Positions 1 to 5,186 of a DNA stretch of 5,875 bases are shown in pieces (position 1 is the first letter of the stretch; every line of letters starts with the position of its first letter). The position numbers were made by a program, and so were the translations under genes. Source of the stretch: Actinomycetes bacterium (GTDB lineage Bacteria; Actinomycetota; Acidimicrobiia; Acidimicrobiales; RAAP-2); assembly GCA_021826255.1 (NCBI GenBank), contig JAKBAZ010000084.1, positions 1 through 5,875 of the forward strand. The letters run 5' to 3'. Below the pieces are notes generated by a model that worked only from the letters and a program-made list of their open reading frames with translations, did not search any database and was not told the DNA's origin.

Positions 1-1
1 G

Positions 2-370
2 AGTCGAGATTTCGACGACGTGTACGCCGTCGGAATCGCGGCCGCCGTCTCGGTGCCCTGGCACACGCCCACCCCGGTGGGGGTGCCGAAGACCGGCTTT
101 CCGACCGAGGTGATGGCTCACGTCGCGGCGAAGAACATCGCCGCTCAGATTCGTGGGGAGACTCCGTCGGAGGAACACGAGTTCAAGGACATTCGCGCGG
201 TGTGCGTGATGGACGCCGGCAACAACGGGGTGATCATCCTCGCGGACAAGATGTTGCCCCCGCGTCGGCACGGGGTCTTGATCCCCGGGCCCCAAGCTCA
301 CCTCATGAAGTTGGCGTTCGAGAAGTACTTCCTCTGGAAGTCTCGAAACGGCTACGTCAATCTGCCCTAG
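2..370 (+). CDS. sqr: Sulfide:quinone oxidoreductase-like FAD flavoprotein, C-terminal part (5' end outside window)
   Basis: The reading frame is open from the first bases and ends at TAG, giving the last 122 residues of a protein normally about 400 residues long. SQR oxidises sulfide to polysulfide or sulfur at the membrane and passes electrons through FAD to quinone. Visible landmarks are a DVYAVGIAAAV segment that corresponds to the C-terminal FAD-contact strand, a TPVGVPKTGFPTE segment typical of SQR, and a terminal LAFEKYFLWK segment resembling the membrane-binding C-terminus of Acidithiobacillus-type SQR. The cysteine in RAVCVMDAG (codon 203-205) lines up, from memory of the family, with the second redox-active cysteine near the flavin. 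The first cysteine and the N-terminal dinucleotide fold lie outside the window, so a related NADH dehydrogenase-like or non-sulfide flavoprotein cannot be fully excluded. The apparent GTG at 20 is internal and is not the start. Confidence 0.82.
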   Translation, partial: SRDFDDVYAVGIAAAVSVPWHTPTPVGVPKTGFPTEVMAHVAAKNIAAQIRGETPSEEHEFKDIRAVCVMDAGNNGVIILADKMLPPRRHGVLIPGPQAHLMKLAFEKYFLWKSRNGYVNLP

Positions 371-416
371 GAGAGTGCATCTCGAGGGCCGATGTCAGCC
401 CGTCGGCTAGCGCTCC

Positions 417-439
417 AGAGGTCGACGGAGTCGACCTCT
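417..439. terminator. Perfect hairpin between convergent genes, likely bidirectional terminator
   Basis: AGAGGTCGAC (417-426) and GTCGACCTCT (430-439) are exact inverted copies around a 3-base GGA loop. The hairpin lies 47 bases after the sqr-like stop and 18 bases beyond the stop of the opposite-strand DUF4232 gene, so it could end transcription from both sides. Neither side has a T-tract, so it is not a classical intrinsic terminator. Hairpins without a U tail are common at gene ends in high-GC actinobacteria. Terminator function is inferred from position and symmetry. Confidence 0.6.
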
Positions 440-456
440 CGTCGAGGCTGGGCGCC

Positions 457-990
457 CTACACCCCCGAGGTACCGGGAACAACCAGGCGAGTAATGAGAT
501 CGGGCAGGGTCGAGCAGACCGTCAGGTGGGGAATGACGACGAAGCCCTTGGCGAACCCGCCGAGGGTGACGTACACACCCGCCGCCGCCTTGGGGTGACA
601 CTGCGACGCCGAGTAGTTGTAGGGATCGGACACCGCGAAGGCCACCGACACGCTCTGGTGGTGCAGGAGTTTGTGGAGGGCGGGGTAGTAGCCCATCGAG
701 AGGTTACGAGCCCAGGGACCCACGTAGGAGGGTGGTCGCTTGGCTACTGGTCGGAGTCCAGCTCGAATGCTCGGCACTCCAAAGAGGGTGCAGGTGGCCC
801 CCTCGTTGGTGAAGATAATCGGGTAGTAGAAGGTTCCCGCCGCACCTTGGGACTGCCCGAGCGAGAGTCGAATGTGAGCCGGAGTGCAGGCCGGAGCGAC
901 CTTGACCGTGGCGGCGCGAGCACTGGTTAACGGGGTCAGGAGTGAAGTTAGGGCTAGAGAGAACGCCGCCAGAGTGGCCGATCGTCGCAC
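457..990 (-). CDS. Secreted DUF4232 domain protein, function unknown
   Basis: This is a 177-residue protein starting at GTG (988-990). Residues 1-26 look like a Sec signal peptide: MRR, then a hydrophobic stretch, then a likely signal-peptidase site after ARA (residues 24-26). The mature part matches the DUF4232 pattern, with a cysteine near the start (C35), then GAAGTFYYPIIFTNEGATC with C67, and later cysteines at C131 and C159. The four cysteines could make two disulfides in an exported beta-rich domain. There is no lipobox, so a soluble secreted or wall-associated protein is more likely than a lipoprotein. DUF4232 proteins are widespread in Actinomycetota and have no established biochemical role. 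The gene is convergent with the sqr-like gene and divergent from the glycosyltransferase pair, so it is transcribed on its own. The start is well supported by an AAAGGAGG Shine-Dalgarno 5 bases upstream. Confidence 0.85.
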   Translation of the reverse strand: MRRSATLAAFSLALTSLLTPLTSARAATVKVAPACTPAHIRLSLGQSQGAAGTFYYPIIFTNEGATCTLFGVPSIRAGLRPVAKRPPSYVGPWARNLSMGYYPALHKLLHHQSVSVAFAVSDPYNYSASQCHPKAAAGVYVTLGGFAKGFVVIPHLTVCSTLPDLITRLVVPGTSGV

Positions 991-995
991 GGGAG

Positions 996-1003
996 CCTCC
1001 TTT
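996..1003 (-). promoter_or_regulatory. Strong ribosome binding site for the DUF4232 gene
   Basis: On the minus strand AAAGGAGG ends 5 bases before the GTG at 988-990, a near-perfect anti-16S match that fixes the start. The sequence CCTC lies just upstream (1004-1007) and can pair with GAGG (996-999) across an AAAG loop. That 4-bp hairpin could partly mask the site, but it is short and may mean nothing. Confidence 0.75.
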
Positions 1004-1076
1004 GAGGTGGTCTATCTCTACTCTGTCGGACCTCGGGACTGCCTTACAGGCATTCAGGACGGCATCCCCGTGAGTC

Positions 1077-1106
1077 GGGCGTATGACAATGTAGTGACGT
1101 ACGCCC
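1077..1106. repeat. Inverted repeat in the divergent promoter region, possible operator
   Basis: GGGCGTA (1077-1083) and TACGCCC (1100-1106) are exact 7-bp inverted copies separated by 16 bases that include two TGAC words. The repeat lies in the 148-base gap between the DUF4232 gene and the glycosyltransferase pair, 33 bases before the GTG of the latter. The position suits a regulator binding two adjacent major grooves and controlling one or both genes. Arms of this length and spacing can arise by chance in GC-rich DNA, so function is inference. Confidence 0.35.
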
Positions 1107-1126
1107 AGGTCACGGCCCCGTATCGT

Positions 1127-1132
1127 TAATCT
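1127..1132 (+). promoter_or_regulatory. Putative -10 box of a leaderless promoter for the PIG-V-like gene
   Basis: TAATCT fits the TANNNT -10 pattern. If transcription begins at the GTG at 1139, this hexamer covers exactly -12 to -7. No Shine-Dalgarno is visible in CTTGTCCG before that GTG, and an in-frame TAA at 1127-1129 blocks a longer reading frame. Together these suggest a leaderless mRNA, as is common in actinobacteria. No convincing -35 box is present at the right distance, so confidence is modest. TATCGT (1121-1126) is an alternative hexamer. Confidence 0.4.
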
Positions 1133-1138
1133 TGTCCG

Positions 1139-2275
1139 GTGGAGGAGTCCCTAACTCAGGTACGGACGGGTGTTCGAACCCGCACCTGGTGGGTCCCGGT
1201 GGGGTGGTATCTCGCGAGTCGCGTGGTCGTTTTCGCCACTCTCGCAGCCGTCGCACGCATGAGCCGGCGCCCCCTGGAGTCGCTCTTTACGACCTGGGAC
1301 TCTCGCTGGTACCTCGACATCGCCCAGCACGGTTACGCCACCCACATTCCTCACCTCGGCCCGCACCTGACGACGCTGACACGCCAAACGGACCTCGGGT
1401 TTTTTCCCCTGCTTCCGGCGCTGATTCGCTTCGTGCACCTCGTGTCGGGGCTCGGCTACTCCGCATCGGGTATCGCTGTGAGCTTCCTCACCGGACTGAG
1501 CGCGAGTCTCGCCCTCTGGATCATGGTGAAGGACCGACTCGGCTCGGAGGCAGCGTCGAGGTCGGTCGCCCTGTTGGTGTTCTCGCCCGCGGCGGTCGTG
1601 CTGTCGCTGGTGTACTCGGAGGGACTGACGATCACCTTGGGAGCCTTGTGTCTATGGGCCCTCGGCCGACGCCAGTGGCGCCTCGCGGGTGTTCTCGCGG
1701 CCATGGCCAGTCTGGCTGACCCGGTCAGTGCGTCCATCATCATCGTCTGCGTGGTGGCGGCGTACCGGGCGTCTCGCCACCACCGGGACTACCAGGCCTG
1801 GACGGCGGCGTTAATCGCCCCGAGTGGACTTGTACTCTTCTTCTCCTACCTGTGGGTCCACGCCCACACGCCCTTCGCGTGGTTTGACGCCCAGCGTGCC
1901 GGTTGGCAGTCTGGTCCCTTCGGTACCGGGGTGTTCTACTCGATGTTCCGCTTCTTGTCGTCGGGATTCACCGACGTGAACTCCGCCGTGAAGTCACTCA
2001 GCACCCTCGTCGTCGTCGTGATCGGTATCGAGTGGTGGCGACGGCGCCGTGATATTCCCGCCGACTGGACGACTCAGGCGATGGCCGTCGTCGCCTTCGG
2101 AGCCTTGTCGCCAATCGTCTCACTGTCGCCCCGGCTCGTCCTGCGCGGTTTTTCCCTCTTCGCCGGGGCGGGCGAGATTATCCCTCGCCGCTACTTCGAG
2201 CGCGTCGTGCTGGCGTCGGCCCTCGTGATGGTTCTCTTAACGATGCTCTCGACCACCCTCGCGTGGACTCCGTGA
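1139..2275 (+). CDS. PIG-V-like GT-C mannosyltransferase, integral membrane protein
   Basis: This is a 378-residue polytopic membrane protein with many hydrophobic segments, beginning with WWVPVGWYLASRVVVF at residues 17-32. WDSRWYLDIAQHGY (53-66) matches the first extracytoplasmic-loop signature of the PIG-V/mannosyltransferase family. D54 is the likely catalytic acid/base or metal ligand of a GT-C fold. Other family-like stretches are FFPLLPALIR (88-97), VYSEGL (158-163) and WFDAQRAGWQSG (248-259). Such enzymes transfer mannose from a polyprenyl-phosphate donor to an acceptor on the outer face of the membrane. The bacterial acceptor is unknown here; lipoglycans or exported proteins are candidates. 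The GTG start is the first possible one after an in-frame TAA at 1127. The stop overlaps the start of the next GT-C gene by 4 bases, so the two are probably co-translated and act in one envelope glycan pathway. Confidence 0.8.
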   Translation: MEESLTQVRTGVRTRTWWVPVGWYLASRVVVFATLAAVARMSRRPLESLFTTWDSRWYLDIAQHGYATHIPHLGPHLTTLTRQTDLGFFPLLPALIRFVHLVSGLGYSASGIAVSFLTGLSASLALWIMVKDRLGSEAASRSVALLVFSPAAVVLSLVYSEGLTITLGALCLWALGRRQWRLAGVLAAMASLADPVSASIIIVCVVAAYRASRHHRDYQAWTAALIAPSGLVLFFSYLWVHAHTPFAWFDAQRAGWQSGPFGTGVFYSMFRFLSSGFTDVNSAVKSLSTLVVVVIGIEWWRRRRDIPADWTTQAMAVVAFGALSPIVSLSPRLVLRGFSLFAGAGEIIPRRYFERVVLASALVMVLLTMLSTTLAWTP

Positions 2276-3489
2276 ACCTGGGGTACCGATTCGATCACCC
2301 CTCACCTCGCGCTGAACTCACCCGTCGTGACCGCACTCTTGGTGTCCTCAGTGCGATAGTGCTTCTCGTCGGAAGCCTCGGCTGGATGGTCCATCGCCGA
2401 CAGGTAGATCTCGAGGTGTATCGGCTGGGGGCGGCCCACGCGTTTTCTGCCAGCCTCTATCAGGTGAGTCTCGTCGTCTCGGGCGGACCGCCGCTGCCCT
2501 TCACGTACCCCCCCACCGCCGCCGTGTTGCTCAGTGCCCTGCGCTGGGGCTCGACCGGCCTGGACGGGGTGATCTGGACGCTGCTCGGAGCGGGGGCGCT
2601 GTGGATCAGTCTCCGGGTCACCCTCCAGTGGGTGGGTCCCGTCTCGCGGTCCCCGGCCTGGTGGGCACTTATCGGGGCCGCGACTGGAGTCGTGGTGAAT
2701 CCGGTGCTGCAGACGTTCGCGTTCGGTCAGATCAATCTCATCGTGATGGCGTTGGTGTTCATGGATCTCGGGGGACGATTCGAGTGGGGCAACTCCTCGT
2801 TACCCCGAGGAGTCCTCGTTGGTCTCGCCGGAGCCCTCAAACTGGTTCCCCTGATTTGGATCGCCTACTTTCTCGTCACGGCTCACTATCGTCGGGCGAT
2901 GACGGCGACGCTCAGCTTTTTCGGGGTCGTCGCGCTGGCGGCGGCTCTATCTCCGCGCGCGTCGTTGCAGTACTGGCTGCACGACATCGTCGCGCAGAGT
3001 CGAATTGGCGTTGTGAGCTTCGTATCCAATCAGAGTCTTCAGGGGCTCAGCGATCGACTCCTCCACCGGACGCTACCCGGGGCCGTCGTCGACGGGATCT
3101 CGGTGCTGATGCTCGTGTGGGGCCTCACTCTCGCCCGAAGTAGCTACCAGCGGGGTCGCGAGAGCGCCGCGGTGTTTGTCACCGCGGCGACGGGACTGCT
3201 CGTCTCTCCCGTGAGTTGGGTTCACCACTTCGTCTGGGTCTGGCCGGCCGTGGTCTGGCTCGTCGCCGCTACTCGAGGGTGGTCACGGGTGATGGGAGTC
3301 CTCCTCGGCACCCTCTTCGTCGTGGCGCCCCCGTGGTGGGTGCCCCACGGCGTCCCGTTCGACTTGCGCGAGTCGGTGCTGCAGTATCCGCTGGCTAACG
3401 CGTTCGGATTGAGCGCCCTCGCCGCACTCCTCGTGGCCACCGGGTGGCTACGTCGCACGGGGGAGCGTGACCGTGTCGACAATTCATGA
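2272..3489 (+). CDS. GT87 (DUF2029) polyprenyl-phosphate-mannose-dependent mannosyltransferase
   Basis: This is a 405-residue polytopic membrane protein of the GT87 family, to which the mycobacterial alpha-1,2-mannosyltransferases of PIM and lipoarabinomannan synthesis belong. Family landmarks, counted from the GTG at 2272, are DLEVYRLGA (from D46, the expected catalytic aspartate), FTYPP (77-81), GQINL (152-156), ALKLVP (188-193), SNQSLQGL (252-259) and SPVSWVHH (312-319). All are in the usual order, and the length is normal for the family. I chose GTG 2272 because it makes a GTGA overlap with the stop of the upstream gene, the usual form of translational coupling. An in-frame GTG at 2263 would add three residues and cannot be excluded, since neither has a clear Shine-Dalgarno. 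The probable role is adding mannose to a lipid-anchored or envelope glycan outside the membrane. The exact acceptor cannot be read from sequence. Its last codons overlap the -35 box of the cysI promoter. Confidence 0.85.
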   Translation: MNLGYRFDHPSPRAELTRRDRTLGVLSAIVLLVGSLGWMVHRRQVDLEVYRLGAAHAFSASLYQVSLVVSGGPPLPFTYPPTAAVLLSALRWGSTGLDGVIWTLLGAGALWISLRVTLQWVGPVSRSPAWWALIGAATGVVVNPVLQTFAFGQINLIVMALVFMDLGGRFEWGNSSLPRGVLVGLAGALKLVPLIWIAYFLVTAHYRRAMTATLSFFGVVALAAALSPRASLQYWLHDIVAQSRIGVVSFVSNQSLQGLSDRLLHRTLPGAVVDGISVLMLVWGLTLARSSYQRGRESAAVFVTAATGLLVSPVSWVHHFVWVWPAVVWLVAATRGWSRVMGVLLGTLFVVAPPWWVPHGVPFDLRESVLQYPLANAFGLSALAALLVATGWLRRTGERDRVDNS

Positions 3490-3504
3490 CTAATTCACTA
3501 ATAT
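3476..3504 (+). promoter_or_regulatory. Sigma-70-type promoter of the cysI-cobA operon
   Basis: TCGACA (3476-3481) matches the TTGACA -35 consensus at 5 of 6 bases. It is followed after exactly 17 bases by TAATAT (3499-3504), a near-consensus -10 box. The start point would be near 3511, giving a 5' leader of about 26 bases with a good ribosome binding site. The -35 box lies inside the last codons of the GT87 gene, whose stop is at 3487-3489. This is the most convincing promoter in the window, and the AT-rich run from 3481 to 3530 stands out sharply from the GC-rich surroundings. Confidence 0.7.
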
Positions 3505-3510
3505 TTAGTG
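3496..3510. promoter_or_regulatory. Palindromic operator-like site covering the cysI -10 box
   Basis: CACTAATATTTAGTG is a perfect 6-3-6 inverted repeat (CACTAA, TAT, TTAGTG) that contains the whole TAATAT -10 hexamer. A dimeric regulator bound here would block RNA polymerase, so repression is the expected mode. Outside it lies a second, imperfectly spaced inverted pair, CTAATTC (3490-3496) and GAATTAG (3521-3527). AATTCA also occurs twice on the same strand (3481-3486 and 3492-3497), 11 bases apart, about one helical turn. The regulator is not encoded in the window. Control by sulfur or cysteine supply is inferred from the genes downstream. Confidence 0.55.
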
Positions 3511-3525
3511 GAAAGGATGAGAATT

Positions 3526-3530
3526 AGGAG
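3526..3530 (+). promoter_or_regulatory. Ribosome binding site of cysI
   Basis: AGGAG ends 6 bases before the GTG at 3537 and fixes the start of the sulfite reductase. It overlaps the right outer repeat arm GAATTAG (3521-3527). Confidence 0.7.
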
Positions 3531-3536
3531 AACACC

Positions 3537-5186
3537 GTGTCCCTCGACACTGCGCTCACGCACGAAGAAGGCGTCAAAGCCGCGAGTCAACGCCTGCGGG
3601 GGCGTCTCGGCGAGGACCTCGTCGACGGCCGACGGGCCCTCAGTGACCCCGACTCCGAACACCTCATCAAATTCCACGGCATCTACGCCCAAGACGATCG
3701 AGATGTACGCCGAACTCGAACCCTCGCCAAGGAGGAACTCGAGTACATCTTCATGGTGCGTGTCGTGGTACCCGGGGGACGACTCTCGAGCGACCAGTGG
3801 TTGGCTCTCGACGAGGTGGCCGAGCGATTCGGTAACGGTACCCTTCGACTGACGACGCGTCAGGCGGTGCAGATCCACGGAGTGTGGAAGGGCTCGCTAC
3901 GAGACTTGGCGAGTCGATTGCACGAGGCCACGCTCAGCTCGTTCGGGGGCTGTGGGGACGTGGTGCGTAATACGGTGCTGTGCCCGCGCCTGGGTGAGCA
4001 CCCCGAGTACGCGCGACTCGTTCGCGATATCGCCGCGCACTTTCGTCCCCGCACCACGGCCTACCTCGAGGTGTTCGTGGGTGGTGAGCTCGCGGTGAGC
4101 GTGGAGGAGCGTGAACACGACTTCTACGGTGAGACCTACCTGCCCCGGAAGTTCAAGATCGCTATTGCTCACCCCGAGGAAAACTGCGTGGACGTTTTCG
4201 CTCACGACGTCGGACTCGTACCCCACGTTCACCCCACGGAGGGACCCGGCGCCCACGTGATCGTGGGTGGCGGACTCGGTCGAAGCTACCAACACCCCGG
4301 CACGTACGCCCGCCTCGGCGAACACCTGGGCTTCGTAGCCGATCGGGACCTGCTCGCGGTTATTGAGGCTCTCGTCGAGCTCTACCGCGACGAGGGGGGC
4401 CGAAGTGACCGGCGTCAGGCGCGGTTCAAGTACGTCGTGGCGGATCGGGGTATCGACTCTGTCCGAGCTGACGTGGAGTCGAGAAGTGGTCGCCGGGTGT
4501 TCGTTATCGATCCCCCTGTTCTCGCTCCCGGCCACGACCACCTGGGGTGGTCCGAGGGCGAGGACGGCCTCGCGTGGCTGGGCCTCCCGGTACCCCGGGG
4601 TCGGGTTCGTGACGGGGACACGGTGCGCCAACGCCAGGCTCTGCGCTCTCTCGCCGAGCGCGGTGGTGTGGAGTTCGTGGTGACTCCCCGTCAGGACTTG
4701 CGCGTGGGGGTGGCCTCGCTTGACCAGACTCGAGTGGATGAGATGGTGCGCGAGCACGGGCTGCTCACTCGAGACTCGCTGAGCCCCGTGGCGCGCCGAG
4801 CGATCGCCTGCGTCGCGCTACCCACCTGTTCGAAAGCCCTCGCGGAGTCCGAACGTGTCGCGCCCGAAGTGATCGCCACGATTGAAGAGGTGTTAGCTGC
4901 GGTGGGTCGCCCGGACGCCGAACTGGACGTGCGGATCTCGGGGTGTCCGAACGGCTGCTCGCGAGCGGCGCTCGCCGAAGTCGCCCTGGTGGGTCGCACC
5001 AAGAGCACCTACGACCTCTACCTCGGAGGAAGCCCCCGGGGTGATCGACTCGCGGTGATGGTCGCCGAGAAGGTCTCCCTCGAGGGACTGAGTGAGGTCC
5101 TCACGCCCTGGTGCGCGCGCTGGGCCGTGGAGTCCGAGTCCGGTGAGTCCTTCGGTGATTTCGTGAGCCGGGTGGGCGCTTCGTGA
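3537..5186 (+). CDS. cysI: Assimilatory sulfite reductase hemoprotein, CysI type (siroheme, [4Fe-4S])
   Basis: This cytoplasmic 549-residue enzyme reduces sulfite to sulfide with six electrons for cysteine synthesis. It is close to the usual CysI length of about 570. The N-terminal half has the CysI signatures KFHGIYAQDDRD (45-56), FMVRVVVPGG (72-81) and GNGTLRLTTRQ (99-109). The siroheme/sulfite-binding basic residues are all present: R75, R144 in GDVVRNT, and K205 and K207 in LPRKFK, matching E. coli R83, R153, K215 and K217. The cluster cysteines are C425, C431, C470 and C474 (C-x5-C and C-x3-C), with the same spacing as E. coli C434, C440, C479 and C483. Overall it resembles the NADPH-type hemoprotein more than the ferredoxin-dependent or dissimilatory enzymes. 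No flavoprotein partner (CysJ) is seen here, so the electron donor is open. A nitrite-reducing side role is possible for this family. The GTG start has a good AGGAG. The stop overlaps the methyltransferase gene (GTGA). Confidence 0.93.
   Translation: MSLDTALTHEEGVKAASQRLRGRLGEDLVDGRRALSDPDSEHLIKFHGIYAQDDRDVRRTRTLAKEELEYIFMVRVVVPGGRLSSDQWLALDEVAERFGNGTLRLTTRQAVQIHGVWKGSLRDLASRLHEATLSSFGGCGDVVRNTVLCPRLGEHPEYARLVRDIAAHFRPRTTAYLEVFVGGELAVSVEEREHDFYGETYLPRKFKIAIAHPEENCVDVFAHDVGLVPHVHPTEGPGAHVIVGGGLGRSYQHPGTYARLGEHLGFVADRDLLAVIEALVELYRDEGGRSDRRQARFKYVVADRGIDSVRADVESRSGRRVFVIDPPVLAPGHDHLGWSEGEDGLAWLGLPVPRGRVRDGDTVRQRQALRSLAERGGVEFVVTPRQDLRVGVASLDQTRVDEMVREHGLLTRDSLSPVARRAIACVALPTCSKALAESERVAPEVIATIEEVLAAVGRPDAELDVRISGCPNGCSRAALAEVALVGRTKSTYDLYLGGSPRGDRLAVMVAEKVSLEGLSEVLTPWCARWAVESESGESFGDFVSRVGAS

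Noticed and set aside
202..930. A 242-codon plus-strand reading frame
   Set aside because: It runs antisense to the DUF4232 gene and out of frame over the sqr-like end. It is rich in Arg and Gly with no recognisable domain, and is a by-product of high GC.
1041..1051. GCCTTACAGGC, a 4-3-4 inverted repeat in the divergent gap
   Set aside because: It is too short to separate from chance in a GC-rich background and is not aligned with any promoter element.
1166..1186. GTTCGAACCCGC, resembling a tRNA T-loop and stem
   Set aside because: The stem/loop proportions are wrong (4-bp stem, 8-base loop), no acceptor, D or anticodon arms surround it, and it lies inside the first codons of a well-supported membrane protein gene.
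1132..1719. A 195-codon frame starting with TTG near the PIG-V-like gene
   Set aside because: It overlaps the membrane protein in another frame, its composition is Arg/Gly/Pro/Ser-rich, and it lacks hydrophobic or family motifs.
3496..3510. The AT-rich palindrome as a terminator of the GT87 gene
   Set aside because: The stem is AT-rich and weak, there is no T-tract after it, and it coincides with a strong -10 box. An operator is the better reading.
3897..4757. A 286-codon minus-strand reading frame inside cysI
   Set aside because: It is fully antisense to a gene whose conserved catalytic residues are all in place, has no recognisable motif, and no ribosome binding site was seen. It is a GC-driven shadow frame.
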